DNA of 64,000 bases from Trichococcus shcherbakoviae (GCF_963666195.1 NZ_OY762653.1:372001-436000); one strand, 5' to 3'; counted from the first letter of the stretch, positions 1 to 8,556 are shown. Notes: generated from the sequence alone by a model not told the origin. Numbers and translations: made by a program.

Positions 1-110
1 TGCAACTTTGATCAGAAGCAACTCTTAGGCGGCGTCATAGCGATTACTACCTTGAAAACACTCCAGTAGTGTTAGGAGTGACAGAAACAAGATAATCTTA
101 TCCATAAAGA

Positions 111-134
111 AAAAGGGGCATTTTTCGTGCCCCT
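111..134 (-). terminator. intrinsic terminator after the cyclophilin gene
   Basis: On the minus strand a GGGGCA/TGCCCC stem with a 7-nt loop is followed by a T run, a few bases past the stop of the cyclophilin gene. The first 110 bases of the window hold no gene I can support. Confidence 0.8.
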
Positions 135-141
135 CATACTA

Positions 142-726
142 TTATAAAATCGTGATGCTCTCGATGACAACGTCTTCGACAGGTTTGTCTTGAGCGCCTT
201 TTTTCACGCCTTCGATAGCGTAGACTGTGTCCATGCCGGCTTCCACTTGTCCGAATACGGTATGTTTTTGATCCAACCAAGGTGTTCCGCCGTTTGCAGC
301 GTATGCATCGATGATTTCTTTCGGCCATCCGCCAGCTTCCAATTGAGCTAGCATTGTCATTGGCACTTCTTTAGCGGTAACGATGAAAAATTGGCTGCCG
401 TTTGTGTTCGGGCCAGCATTCGCCATCGACAACGCACCATTCAGGTTGAAAAGACTCGTTGAGAATTCATCTTCAAAAGAATCGCCCCAAACACTTGAAC
501 CGCCCATACCTGTTCCTGTAGGATCGCCGCCTTGGATCATGAAGTCATTGATGACACGGTGGAAAATGATGCCGTCATAATAGCCGCTTTCAGCTAAACC
601 CAAGAAGTTTTCGACTGTTTTTGGCGCCAAATCAGGGAACAAACGGATTGTGATATCCCCTTTATTTGTTTTCATAATGACTTTCTTATCGTTATCTGTT
701 GCTTGTAATTGTGGAAATAAACTCAT
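142..726 (-). CDS. cyclophilin-type peptidyl-prolyl cis-trans isomerase
   Basis: This is a 194-residue single-domain cyclophilin that catalyses proline cis-trans isomerisation during protein folding. The signature FHRVI at residues 55-59 carries the catalytic Arg, followed by IQGGDP (64-69), a SQFFI segment, a Trp-Leu-Asp stretch and HTVFG. These are the usual active-site blocks. There is no signal peptide or lipobox, so it should be cytosolic, unlike PrsA-type foldases. The ATG is preceded by GGAGGATGAATA, which fixes the start. It appears monocistronic, with its own terminator. The family call is secure; the client proteins are unknown. Confidence 0.93.
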   Translation of the reverse strand: MSLFPQLQATDNDKKVIMKTNKGDITIRLFPDLAPKTVENFLGLAESGYYDGIIFHRVINDFMIQGGDPTGTGMGGSSVWGDSFEDEFSTSLFNLNGALSMANAGPNTNGSQFFIVTAKEVPMTMLAQLEAGGWPKEIIDAYAANGGTPWLDQKHTVFGQVEAGMDTVYAIEGVKKGAQDKPVEDVVIESITIL

Positions 727-892
727 TATTCATCCTCCTTTTTTTTACATTTTACCACAATATGCAAAAGATTAATCCCCCGATTTTTCAAAAATGAAAA
801 TTCAGCCCGTTTTTTCTTTTTCATTAGGATGTAAGTATCGATTCATGTTATCATAAATGAAAAGCAGATATTTAAGTGAAGGATGAAAAATA

Positions 893-1402
893 ATGATGAT
901 CTTCGAGAATTTCCCCTTAATTTGTTCCCTGGCAGCTATCATGTTCACCCAAGCTTTAAAATATCCGATTGCAATTTTTTCAAAAGACAAGAAAACTTCC
1001 TTGTCGATCGTTACAACTACAGGCGGAATGCCCAGTTCCCACTCGGCGGCCGTCAGTTCGTTGATAACGGCACTCATTCTGCAATACGGCATCGGATCCG
1101 GTTATGTAGCCATCGCTACGACTTTTGGCGTCATCGTCATGTTCGATTCGATGGGCGTACGTCGTCAGAGCGGTGAGCAAGGAATCGTCCTCGTCGACGC
1201 TATCAAAGAACTGACCCGCTTGTCACTCAAGTTCCCGAAGAACGCTCAGGAACTGATTGCCGAAGAAGAGGAAGAGAAGATTTACCCTGAAGAAATGGCC
1301 GTAAAAAAATACCTTGGGCACAAACCTTCGGAAGTTTTTGTCGGACTGTTGACGGGCATCTTTGTGACATTCATCGTCAGAATGTTCTATGAGCAAATCT
1401 GA
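893..1402 (+). CDS. divergent PAP2 family (DUF212) membrane protein
   Basis: This 169-residue membrane protein has the DUF212 hallmark GGMPSSHSA at residues 44-52, which resembles the PSGH motif of PAP2 phosphatases. Hydrophobic segments flank it and lie at both ends. The family is often described as acid-phosphatase/vanadium-haloperoxidase related, but its substrate is not established. The ATG at 893 is preceded by AAGTGAAGGATG; a second ATG follows directly. A GC-rich hairpin (1410-1430, arms CCGGGCGA/TCGCCCGG) without a T run separates it from the reductase downstream, so the two may be partly co-transcribed. Confidence 0.85.
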   Translation: MMIFENFPLICSLAAIMFTQALKYPIAIFSKDKKTSLSIVTTTGGMPSSHSAAVSSLITALILQYGIGSGYVAIATTFGVIVMFDSMGVRRQSGEQGIVLVDAIKELTRLSLKFPKNAQELIAEEEEEKIYPEEMAVKKYLGHKPSEVFVGLLTGIFVTFIVRMFYEQI

Positions 1403-1454
1403 TACCTCTCCGGGCGATGCATTCGCCCGGAACAGAAACAACGGAGGAAGACAA

Positions 1455-2444
1455 TTGAAAGATATAGAAATATACGACATCACCATCATCGGCGGTGGCC
1501 CTGTCGGCATGTTCACGGCGTTCTACGCCGGACTGCGGCAAGCCAAAGTCAAAATCATAGAAGCCCTACCCCAGCTCGGCGGCCAACCTGGCATGCTTTA
1601 TGCTGAAAAAAATATATATGACATCGCAGGTTACCCAGCCATTTCCGGAGGCGACCTCGTCACCAACCTGAAAGAACAGATGGACCGCTTCAACACGAAG
1701 TTGGTGTTCGGAGAGGAAGCATTTGAACTAGAAAAAAATGCTGAAGGCATCTTCGAAATCCAAACGACCAAAAATCGCCATTACTCAAAAGCAGTGATCA
1801 TCTCTGCAGGAAACGGAGCTTTTCGGCCAAGGAAACTGGAAATAGAACACGCAGATAAGTACGAAAATACTAATCTCCACTATTTCGTGAACAACATCGA
1901 GAGTTTTCGCGATAAGACGGTCGCCATCTGCGGCGGCGGTGACTCAGCAGTGGATTGGGCGCTGGCATTGGAACCAATCGCCAAAAAGGTCTATCTCATC
2001 CATCGTCGCCCGCAATTCCGTGCCCAAGAGCACAGCGTCCATTTGTTGCATGAATCGTCCGTTGAGGTCATGACGCCTTTCGTTCCTGTCAGTGTCAATG
2101 GAAACGATGAGTTCTTGACGAGCGTAACCCTTCAGGAAGCCCGCAAGGATAATACGTTGGAGTTGGATATAGATGACTTTTTGATCAATTACGGCTTTTC
2201 ATCTTCCATCGGAGGCATGAAGAAATGGGGCTTTGAAGTCCAAGGAAATGCCATAGTCGTGAACTCGAAAATGGAGACCACCATCCCTGGGGTCTACGCC
2301 ATTGGAGATATCGGAACCTATTCCGGCAAAGTCAAACTGATCGCCACGGGATTCGGCGAAGCGCCAGTAGCCGTCAACAATGCGATGGCGTACATCAATC
2401 CCGACACCCGCGTACAACCGATGCACAGTACGAGCTTATTTTAA
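1455..2444 (+). CDS. ferredoxin/flavodoxin-NADP+ reductase, thioredoxin-reductase-like (YumC type)
   Basis: This 329-residue FAD enzyme moves electrons between NADPH and ferredoxin or flavodoxin. The N-terminal FAD site IIGGGPVGM and the central NADPH site ICGGGDSAVD are both present, as is the C-terminal FAD block GDIGTYSG. The redox CxxC of true thioredoxin reductase is absent, which points to the YumC-type reductase. I place the start at TTG 1455 because GGAGGA lies 6 nt upstream and homologues begin close to the FAD motif. A longer frame to 1389 would run through an intergenic hairpin and overlap the previous gene. Confidence 0.9.
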   Translation: MKDIEIYDITIIGGGPVGMFTAFYAGLRQAKVKIIEALPQLGGQPGMLYAEKNIYDIAGYPAISGGDLVTNLKEQMDRFNTKLVFGEEAFELEKNAEGIFEIQTTKNRHYSKAVIISAGNGAFRPRKLEIEHADKYENTNLHYFVNNIESFRDKTVAICGGGDSAVDWALALEPIAKKVYLIHRRPQFRAQEHSVHLLHESSVEVMTPFVPVSVNGNDEFLTSVTLQEARKDNTLELDIDDFLINYGFSSSIGGMKKWGFEVQGNAIVVNSKMETTIPGVYAIGDIGTYSGKVKLIATGFGEAPVAVNNAMAYINPDTRVQPMHSTSLF

Positions 2445-2455
2445 ATTTTATGGAG

Positions 2456-2484
2456 GGCTGTCTCTTTCAGAGATGGCCTTTTTT
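2456..2484 (+). terminator. intrinsic terminator after the reductase
   Basis: A nine-pair stem (GGCTGTCTC with GAGATGGCC, including G-T pairs) with a 5-nt loop is followed by six T residues. Confidence 0.85.
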
Positions 2485-2565
2485 CGTTTATCCCTAAATT
2501 GCTGGGTTGGAACTCCATCAAATCCAATCACTGATGCGAATAATGAATCAAGAATGCCTCTTCTT

Positions 2566-2593
2566 TTGTTTTCCAAACCTGTTCCTCTATAAT
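2566..2593 (+). promoter_or_regulatory. sigma-A-type promoter for the PgpA gene
   Basis: TTGTTT (2566-2571), a 16-bp spacer and a perfect TATAAT (2588-2593) lie 35 nt before the start codon. The placement and the preceding terminator support an independent transcript. Confidence 0.6.
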
Positions 2594-2627
2594 AAAAGTA
2601 TCAAATACGAATCCAGGAGGTATTTAT

Positions 2628-3134
2628 ATGGTCAAATCAGACAGCGAGTTGCATGCACGAGCGGTAGCTTTGATGAAGGAACGCGGTGTGAGCGTCGAAG
2701 ATATCGCCGACCTCGTTTTGCATCTCCAAAAATCCTATGTAGAAAATCTGACTATGGAGGAATGCATCGAGAACGTTACTGCTGTGTTCCTGAAACGGGA
2801 GGTTCAAAATGCAATCATTACCGGAATCGAAATAGATAAGCTCGCCGAATCGGGGCAGCTCTCTCAACCGCTGGCGGATATTATCCTGAACGACGAAGGG
2901 CTCTACGGCATCGATGAGATCCTTGCCCTTTCAATCGTCAACGTATATGGCTCCATCGGCTTCACGAACTACGGATACATCGATAAAGTAAAACCCGGCA
3001 TCCTTCAGAAACTGAACGACAAATCCGACTCAGAGTGCCACACTTTCCTTGATGACATCGTTGGCGCCATCGCAGCCGCAGCCGCCAGCCGCATCGCCCA
3101 CGACAACCCAAACAAAAGCGACATAATGAAATAG
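2628..3134 (+). CDS. phosphatidylglycerophosphatase A family protein (YutG-like)
   Basis: This 168-residue soluble-looking protein matches the PgpA/YutG family of Firmicutes. It opens with a helical segment (ELHARAVALMKERGVSVEDIA). The conserved acidic and Gly/Ala-rich block DDIVGAIAAAAASR sits near residues 141-154. E. coli PgpA dephosphorylates phosphatidylglycerophosphate, but the Firmicutes branch lacks the clear membrane segments, so that activity is inferred and not certain. The start ATG has AGGAGG upstream. It has its own promoter and ends before a bidirectional terminator shared with the convergent operon. Confidence 0.85.
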   Translation: MVKSDSELHARAVALMKERGVSVEDIADLVLHLQKSYVENLTMEECIENVTAVFLKREVQNAIITGIEIDKLAESGQLSQPLADIILNDEGLYGIDEILALSIVNVYGSIGFTNYGYIDKVKPGILQKLNDKSDSECHTFLDDIVGAIAAAAASRIAHDNPNKSDIMK

Positions 3135-3180
3135 AGTGTGATGAATCCCGGGGAGAAATCGAGCACCCAGTCAAAACAAA

Positions 3181-3230
3181 AACCAGCGTGATTTGCCATC
3201 TAACAAGATGGCAGCTCAAGCTGGTTTATT
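3181..3230. terminator. bidirectional terminator
   Basis: The arms AACCAGC (3181-3187) and GCTGGTT (3220-3226), with an inner GCCATCT/AGATGGC stem, are flanked by T-rich or A-rich tracts. It lies between the convergent PgpA gene and yunD operon and can serve both. Confidence 0.8.
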
Positions 3231-3863
3231 TTATGTTGTTTTGACTTTCCTGCGTACCCAGAAGTACAGCAGCACAAGCAACAATTCAAGCATCACAAAG
3301 ACCAGAACAAAACAGTGCATGAAAAAGTCCTGCGGCAACGCCAGAATGATCGGGTCTGTCCGGGCATCAAAAATCCAGGCATCATTATTGAAGAAGACAC
3401 CGTGGAATGCCACAAACAAACGGTCGAAGTTCATGAATATCACAGTTAAAGCCACTAAAGGTGAAGCGACCATCAGGCGCAAAGGATTCAGCATACGCCA
3501 ATACCCCTGCTCTTTTTTCACCATCCGCAAAAATAATATGCTTGCAACGGCCGACACTCCCAATATGGCGTAATCCAGCAAAAACAGTCTTTTCACCTCA
3601 TGAAAATGGAACAGTCCGCTTTCGGATGCCGGGAAATCAGACATCTTCAAATCCGCGATCCACGGCAAATTCAGATACTGCATCAGGACGCGGTAATTAT
3701 CCAGAATGACGTCTTTCGAAAACCCGGCCATCTGTTCAATGTTCAGGTAATCGATATCAAAGCTGTAGAGCGGTGTGAAGTTGATCGTGAAGGCGATGCT
3801 TGCACTCAACACAAGCAAAAAGATTGCTGTGTATCCGAAGAAATATTTCAGTTTCTGTGCCAT
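3231..3863 (-). CDS. TIGR01906 family integral membrane protein
   Basis: This is a protein of about 210 residues with four or five hydrophobic segments: one near the N-terminus, others near residues 100, 135 and 180, and a basic tail RRKVK. It belongs to the TIGR01906 (DUF1461) family, found next to yutF homologues in lactic acid bacteria; its function is not known. I use ATG 3863, which overlaps the upstream gene by one codon, because an earlier GTG start would lie inside that gene. It is the last gene of the yunD-yutD-yutF operon. Confidence 0.85.
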   Translation of the reverse strand: MAQKLKYFFGYTAIFLLVLSASIAFTINFTPLYSFDIDYLNIEQMAGFSKDVILDNYRVLMQYLNLPWIADLKMSDFPASESGLFHFHEVKRLFLLDYAILGVSAVASILFLRMVKKEQGYWRMLNPLRLMVASPLVALTVIFMNFDRLFVAFHGVFFNNDAWIFDARTDPIILALPQDFFMHCFVLVFVMLELLLVLLYFWVRRKVKTT

Positions 3864-3865
3864 CG

Positions 3866-4633
3866 CTACACTTCCCACTCGGACAGATCATTGACGATGT
3901 AGGTAGGTTGCTCATCTTTGCCTTCGATGTCCACCAGTTGGGAGAATCCTGTCAGGACCATCAACGTGTCCACACCATAACGGACGCCCGCTAGGATATC
4001 CGTATTGTAGTTGTCCCCGACCATGACGACATCTGCCTTCTTCAGTTGCATCCTTTTGATGGCCCCGGCCATGATTGTGGGATACGGTTTGCCGATGATC
4101 AACGGTTCTTTCTGAGTGCAAGCCTTCAGAAATGCGGTCAAAGCACCAGCTCCCGGAATAAAGCCCCTTTCGGTCGGCAGGTTAGTATCGGGATTGGTGG
4201 CAACGAACTTGGCCCCCTTTTGGATGGCCAAACAAGCAGCCTCCAATTGCTGGTACGTAACCCCGCGGTCCAACGCCTGCAGGACAAAATCAGGATCTTT
4301 ATCGACCATCTCGAACCCGGCAGCTTGCACTTCCTGCTTCAAGGAGGGTTCACCGACGACCAGCACCTTTTTGCCGATGTTCAATTCTTTCAGGTGATCC
4401 AATGCCGCCATCGCGCTGGTGTAGATGTGGTCTTCCGTTACATCAATCTGGAAGTTGTGCAGCAGATTCTCTTTGACTTCTGTAGCGGTCTTGGTGGCAT
4501 TGTTCGTGACGAACAGGAACGGAATGTTTTTATCCTGAAGTTCTTTGACGAATATTTCCGCAGTCGGGATGCGCTCGGCACCTTTGTACACGGTTCCGTC
4601 CAGATCGATTAAATAACCTTTATACTTTTTGAT
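3866..4633 (-). CDS. TIGR01457 family HAD hydrolase (YutF/NagD-like), apparent ATC start
   Basis: This is a NagD-type HAD-superfamily phosphatase of about 255 residues. The nucleophile motif DLDGT sits near residue 10, the second motif is VTNNATKT, and the C-terminal motif GDNYNTDI binds the metal. No ATG, GTG, TTG or CTG lies between the strong ribosome site AGGAGG and DLDGT. The codon that aligns with the usual start (before KKYKGYLIDLDGT) is ATC at 4633-4631, 8 nt after AGGAGG. The next in-frame GTG (4591) would delete the catalytic aspartates. Either a rare ATC start is used or the base is a sequencing error or mutation. The stop overlaps the next gene. Confidence 0.85.
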   Translation of the reverse strand: MKKYKGYLIDLDGTVYKGAERIPTAEIFVKELQDKNIPFLFVTNNATKTATEVKENLLHNFQIDVTEDHIYTSAMAALDHLKELNIGKKVLVVGEPSLKQEVQAAGFEMVDKDPDFVLQALDRGVTYQQLEAACLAIQKGAKFVATNPDTNLPTERGFIPGAGALTAFLKACTQKEPLIIGKPYPTIMAGAIKRMQLKKADVVMVGDNYNTDILAGVRYGVDTLMVLTGFSQLVDIEGKDEQPTYIVNDLSEWEV

Positions 4634-4649
4634 GATGTTCTCCTCCTGA

Positions 4650-5375
4650 TCATTGCTCTATCTTTTTGATTTGGAAACTTTTCTTCTCGCCCTTAGCAGA
4701 TCTAGTTGTTGTCGTTTTAGGTTGGTCCTTTGGCTGGGAGTCCTTCGTATTCACGTCTTTGATCACGAATCCTTTTTTCTTCCCTTGGCTTTTCGGTCTT
4801 TCGACATTTTTCGTTACTTTATTTTTGTTTGGTTTAGCCTGTGTGGGAATCGGAGTCGTCTGGGCAGCTGGTTGGACAGTTGCATCAGCAGGCAATTCAT
4901 CTCTGTTCGCTTCACGGTTTTTGCGTTTACGGTTGCGCTTTGTTTTTGTGATTTTTTCTTTTTCGGCGCGCGTTTTTTCGATAACGAAATAGGCACAGCC
5001 AAAATTGCAGTATTCGTAGAGATAATCCTCCAGGAAACTGATTTTTTTATCTTGGGAGACTTTGCTGTTGTTGTTCCTGTAAAAACCTTTCAGGCGCAAT
5101 TGTTCATATCCCCAATCCCCGACGATGTAATCGTACTTGCTCAGAATCGACGTATATCTTCCAGCCAGCGCTTCAGCATCAAAGCCTTCACGGTAATCGA
5201 TGCTCAATTCGTATTCTTGGGTACCTACCAAAAGACGCTTGTCGTCCAATAACTTTACAATTTCTTCCTCTTCGTTACGGTCGCTTGTTTCCGATTCACT
5301 ATCATCCGCAATATTTTCCAGCAAGGAGTCCACTTGCGTTTTCAATGATTCATCCAGTAATTCCTTTTTATCCAC
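4650..5375 (-). CDS. yutD: YutD family protein
   Basis: This 241-residue protein has an acidic N-terminus and a YutD (DUF1027) domain from about residue 45 to 135. The domain contains the diagnostic RYTSILSKYDYIVGDWGYEQLRLKG-type core and EYCNFGCAYFVIE. It is followed by a long low-complexity tail rich in Lys, Pro, Thr and Gln. The tail suggests a nucleic-acid or ribosome-binding extension, but no biochemical role is established for YutD. It is the second gene of a four-gene operon, and its TGA stop lies only 16 nt before the atypical start of the HAD gene, suggesting translational coupling. Confidence 0.88.
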   Translation of the reverse strand: MDKKELLDESLKTQVDSLLENIADDSESETSDRNEEEEIVKLLDDKRLLVGTQEYELSIDYREGFDAEALAGRYTSILSKYDYIVGDWGYEQLRLKGFYRNNNSKVSQDKKISFLEDYLYEYCNFGCAYFVIEKTRAEKEKITKTKRNRKRKNREANRDELPADATVQPAAQTTPIPTQAKPNKNKVTKNVERPKSQGKKKGFVIKDVNTKDSQPKDQPKTTTTRSAKGEKKSFQIKKIEQ

Positions 5376-5384
5376 GATAGCACC

Positions 5385-6773
5385 TCACTTTTCTCTCATT
5401 ATGGGAAATTTTTTCTCTAAATGCAGACCGAACACCTCCCTTAAGAAATACGGGAACAACAGACGGCTGCGGCCTTCGTTTTCGATTGTGGGGAAATAAG
5501 TGATGTAGCGGAAATGGTCCACCGTTACAAAGGTGATGTCCTCCTCATCGGAAAGCTCTCGGCCATCCACGGTCACGCGGTTCGTTACCGGATCGACTTC
5601 GAACCCCCGGTAGCAGAGCTCTCCGAAAATTCTTCCCCGGAAACCCATGCCGGTTATTTCCTTCGTCATCAGTTCTTCGCGCTGCGATTCCATTTCGTCG
5701 ATCATGACTTTGAAATCCCGCCCCGTCAGCGTGCATTCCAGCAAACGCATCGGATGCGGCAGGATTTGATGCAGATGGTTTTTGGTGATGATTCCTTCCG
5801 GCAAATCCTCCAGGAACAGTCCGGAGTTCAGAATGCCGAATGGCGTATCGGCATATTCAGTCACAGCGTCCAATCCCAACAGCAACAAATCATTGGTGTG
5901 GCCTTCATCCGCTTTGAGGCAAGCCGGGTTGTCCGCAACTAGGATGGCAGACAACAGTTCTTCACCGCGTTGCTGCAGTTCCTCGACTTCCGCTAAATCT
6001 CCAGGTTTTTCCGGAAGATCCCCGGCTTCGATCAATTCGGCTTTGCGATCCAAAATCCGGTCGGAATCATAGCTGACCGTCACATGCCCGATGTATTGTC
6101 CGAACTTGCCCGCCCCCAGCAACAGGGACTCCTCCACATGTTTGCCTTCCGGCAGCACATGATGCGTATGCGCTCCGATGATGATCGGAATGGAACGGTA
6201 CATTTCGCCGATATGGATATCCTCGATGATGCCGACGTGCGACAAAAGGATGATTAGATCGACGGACGGCGCTACTTTCAACAAAATTTTCGGCAGGACT
6301 TCATCCGATTCCTTCGGGTCCCAGCCGTTCGGGACATAGCTGAGATAGAGCGGTGCCGTCAAGCCGATGATCCCGACCTTTAGGCCGCTGGACAAGGTCT
6401 TGAGCAGATACGGCTGCGCCCAGGTCGGCAAAGCATCCGTTTCCGGATCATAGAGATTCGCCAGCACGACGGGAAATTCGGCATCATCATAGAGTTCGTC
6501 CAATTGGCGTTTGTCGTTACCGATCCCTTCATTGTTGCCGATCGTCACTGCGTCGAACGGAACCTGATTCAACAATTCGATGTTAGCCTTGCCGTTGGTG
6601 GCTTCCGTCAAAGGATGCACCCTGTCGCAGGCATCGCCGATGTCGAAGAGCAGAACCTCTTCTCCGTTCTTTTCATGAAAGGCCTTCTTCTCCAACAAAA
6701 AACGCCGGATCTTCGGCCAATTGTCAAAATGTGAATGCAGATCATTGATATGGTAGATGTGCAATTTTTTCAT
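5385..6773 (-). CDS. yunD: YunD-like metallophosphatase / 5'-nucleotidase
   Basis: This 462-residue enzyme belongs to the 5'-nucleotidase/2',3'-cyclic phosphodiesterase superfamily. Metal ligands are visible in NDLHSHF near residue 10, DIGDACD, GNNEG, SHVG and GAHTHH. A second (substrate-binding) domain fills the C-terminal half. No signal peptide or anchor is present, so this is the cytoplasmic YunD subtype and not a surface nucleotidase. It is the promoter-proximal gene of the yunD-yutD-yutF-TIGR01906 operon, with 9 nt to yutD. The exact nucleotide substrate is unknown. Confidence 0.88.
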   Translation of the reverse strand: MKKLHIYHINDLHSHFDNWPKIRRFLLEKKAFHEKNGEEVLLFDIGDACDRVHPLTEATNGKANIELLNQVPFDAVTIGNNEGIGNDKRQLDELYDDAEFPVVLANLYDPETDALPTWAQPYLLKTLSSGLKVGIIGLTAPLYLSYVPNGWDPKESDEVLPKILLKVAPSVDLIILLSHVGIIEDIHIGEMYRSIPIIIGAHTHHVLPEGKHVEESLLLGAGKFGQYIGHVTVSYDSDRILDRKAELIEAGDLPEKPGDLAEVEELQQRGEELLSAILVADNPACLKADEGHTNDLLLLGLDAVTEYADTPFGILNSGLFLEDLPEGIITKNHLHQILPHPMRLLECTLTGRDFKVMIDEMESQREELMTKEITGMGFRGRIFGELCYRGFEVDPVTNRVTVDGRELSDEEDITFVTVDHFRYITYFPTIENEGRSRLLFPYFLREVFGLHLEKKFPIMREK

Positions 6774-6812
6774 GATACGTTCTCCTTTTCCGTTGACAAA
6801 GAGGAACGTGCT

Positions 6813-7316
6813 TCATTCATCTTTCTCTTGTGTAATCTCTTCAATTTTAGCGTGCACTGCAGACATCAGATCGGCGGGACTGAGCTCGATCTGCGTGCCG
6901 CGTTTGCCGCCGGACACCAGCACGCTCTTTTCATCAAGGATATGATGGGACAAATAGGTAGGGAACGCTTTTTTCATCCCGATTGGCGAACAGCCGCCCC
7001 GGATATACCCAGTGGTTGCTTCCAGATCCTTCAAAGGCAGCATTTCAATCCGCTTATTGCCGCTGACTTTCGCAAAAGCCTTCAGGTCCAGTTCGTTCTG
7101 CGCCGGGATGACCCCAACGACAACGCCGGTCTTATCGCCGACCGCTACAATGGTTTTATAGACCGCACCGGCATCCTGACTCATTTTTTCAAGGACGGAC
7201 AGCGCATCGAGATGGTCCTCCGACCAAGCGTATTCGTGGACTGTATAGGAGCACTTCTGTTTATCCAACATGCGCATCGCATTTGTTTTGGTTATTTTCT
7301 TATTTTTCACTGTCAT
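6813..7316 (-). CDS. YbaK/EbsC family Cys-tRNA(Pro) deacylase
   Basis: This 167-residue YbaK-type editing protein removes cysteine mischarged on tRNA-Pro. Its features are the N-terminal TKTNAMRMLD helix, GGKRGTQIELSPADL near the C-terminus, and the GGCSPIG loop with a Gly-Cys pair in the middle. I start at ATG 7316, preceded by AAGGAAAG. A longer frame upstream encodes nothing family-like. It sits 40 nt before yunD on the same strand and may be co-transcribed with that operon. Confidence 0.88.
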   Translation of the reverse strand: MTVKNKKITKTNAMRMLDKQKCSYTVHEYAWSEDHLDALSVLEKMSQDAGAVYKTIVAVGDKTGVVVGVIPAQNELDLKAFAKVSGNKRIEMLPLKDLEATTGYIRGGCSPIGMKKAFPTYLSHHILDEKSVLVSGGKRGTQIELSPADLMSAVHAKIEEITQEKDE

Positions 7317-7403
7317 CTTTCCTTTTTGTCTGATACTGCCTATTTTACCATATGTATAGGGATTGCATCCGGAAAAAGTGATGGTTCCTGCATAAAAAAG
7401 CGC

Positions 7404-7443
7404 AAAAAAAGGGACTTCCCAGCTCAATGCTGCGACAGTCCCT
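7404..7443 (-). terminator. terminator of the MarR gene
   Basis: AGGGACT/AGTCCCT arms are followed on the minus strand by seven T residues, just after the MarR stop. Confidence 0.75.
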
Positions 7444-7466
7444 GATATTTTGACGCTGGATTCTGA

Positions 7467-7910
7467 TCAGTGCTCCAAGTTTTCGGCATGGAGCCCTACT
7501 CGTTTGGCCAAGTCGATGAACGTTTCTACTTCTTTATCTGAAAGGACAGAAAATATATCTGCGATATACGCAGCATGCAATGGGAAAATGCGGTCCATCA
7601 ATTTGCGTCCTTCTTCGGTAATGGCTGTAAAAATAACGCGGCGGTCAGTTGCACATGGGATGCGTTGCACCAGCCCTTTGCTCTCTAATTTATCGACAAC
7701 GTACGTCAAACTGCTGCTGGCAAGCAAGACTTTCTTTCCGATGTTTTGGATCGGTTGCTCCCCTTTATGATACAACAATTCCATCACGGCGAATTCGGAA
7801 AAATTCAAACCTTGCTTCATCATATCTTTCTTAAGTTTGTCCTGTACATGTTGAGATGATTTAAATAACACAGTAAGGGCCTTCAAAGTATCGCGATCTG
7901 TTGCAGACAT
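7467..7910 (-). CDS. MarR family transcriptional regulator
   Basis: This 147-residue winged-helix repressor is of the MarR type. The recognition region runs through NIGKKVLLASSSLTYVVDKLESKGLV (about residues 50-75), and the wing carries the family Asp-Arg-Arg (ATDRRVIFTAIT). Its long dimerisation helices are at both ends. The start at ATG 7910 is set by GGGAGGTG. No obvious target gene is adjacent in the same operon. A palindrome over its own -35 box suggests autorepression. The ligand is unknown. Confidence 0.9.
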   Translation of the reverse strand: MSATDRDTLKALTVLFKSSQHVQDKLKKDMMKQGLNFSEFAVMELLYHKGEQPIQNIGKKVLLASSSLTYVVDKLESKGLVQRIPCATDRRVIFTAITEEGRKLMDRIFPLHAAYIADIFSVLSDKEVETFIDLAKRVGLHAENLEH

Positions 7911-7946
7911 CGTAACACCTCCCTTTTTTATTTCGATTTCGAAGTA

Positions 7947-7986
7947 ATAATAGCACGAATGAAAAAGTTTGTCAAAATATACAAAC
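7947..7986 (-). promoter_or_regulatory. MarR gene promoter with overlapping palindromic operator
   Basis: On the minus strand TTGACA (7975-7970), a 17-bp spacer and TATTAT (7952-7947) form a near-consensus promoter. The inverted repeat GTTTGT-8 nt-ACAAAC (7967-7986) covers the -35 box, which suits autorepression by the MarR protein. A smaller TTCGA/TCGAA repeat lies downstream of the -10 box. Confidence 0.65.
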
Positions 7987-8022
7987 GCTTGCATGATGGA
8001 AATAATAGCAATCGGTCCAAAA

Positions 8023-8069
8023 TAAAAAAACCACACGGATGGACATCCAAAGTCGTTCCGTACGGTTTT
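8023..8069 (-). terminator. terminator of the 129-residue membrane protein gene
   Basis: AAACCGTACGGA pairs with TCCGTGTGGTTT on the minus strand and is followed by a T-rich tract. It lies between this gene's stop and the divergently placed MarR promoter. Confidence 0.75.
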
Positions 8070-8086
8070 GTAAATTGCTATGAAAG

Positions 8087-8476
8087 CTACTCACTCCACC
8101 CGAAATACAAAACAATCAGGTAAAGGATCAACGTCAACAACATGGCTACGGCAACATAATACCCGTAGAGCACAACGTCGAGGAATATCATACCGTTGGA
8201 TATCAGCGGCGACAGGATGATCCCTGCCAAAAAAATCAGTTCCGCTACCAATAAGAGCAGCACATTGGTTTGCCTGAACCTTAATAGCATAAAATACGTA
8301 AGCAAACTCAGGACACATAATAATACCACGAAATAATTTTGTGAATAAAACCGATAGCCGGATGTCGGGTCCAACGCGAGCGTCTCATAGTTCGGGAGCA
8401 GGATCCAAGGCGTAAACAGACTGATTCCAAAAACGGCAAACAGTAAACCCAAAATTACAAGAGATGTATTTTTCAT
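8087..8476 (-). CDS. four-helix membrane protein of unknown function
   Basis: This 129-residue protein is made almost entirely of four hydrophobic segments (about residues 5-25, 45-65, 70-90 and 98-120) with short polar loops. I do not recognise the family. The start ATG at 8476 has GAAGGAGC upstream; a longer frame into the intergenic region is not supported by a ribosome site. It is divergent from a DUF454 gene across a palindrome-containing spacer, so the two may share control. Confidence 0.7.
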   Translation of the reverse strand: MKNTSLVILGLLFAVFGISLFTPWILLPNYETLALDPTSGYRFYSQNYFVVLLCVLSLLTYFMLLRFRQTNVLLLLVAELIFLAGIILSPLISNGMIFLDVVLYGYYVAVAMLLTLILYLIVLYFGWSE

Positions 8477-8538
8477 AATAGCTCCTTCTCGGTGATGAAT
8501 CAGGACTTCCCTAATACACACGCTCCGCCAAATGTACT

Positions 8539-8556
8539 ATACTATCTGAATAGTAT
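8539..8556. promoter_or_regulatory. perfect palindrome in a divergent promoter region
   Basis: ATACTAT-CTGA-ATAGTAT is a perfect 7-bp inverted repeat between two divergent membrane-protein genes. It could bind a dimeric regulator, or be a small hairpin at the start of a transcript. No partner regulator is adjacent. Confidence 0.4.

Noticed and set aside
1-69. Short open frame at the left edge ending in TAG at 67-69, hydrophobic in character
   Set aside because: Only 22 codons are visible and no family motif can be read; it could be the end of a membrane protein or chance.
1389-1454. Longer N-terminus for the ferredoxin reductase gene
   Set aside because: It would overlap the upstream gene and cross a strong hairpin; TTG 1455 has a proper ribosome site and fits the family.
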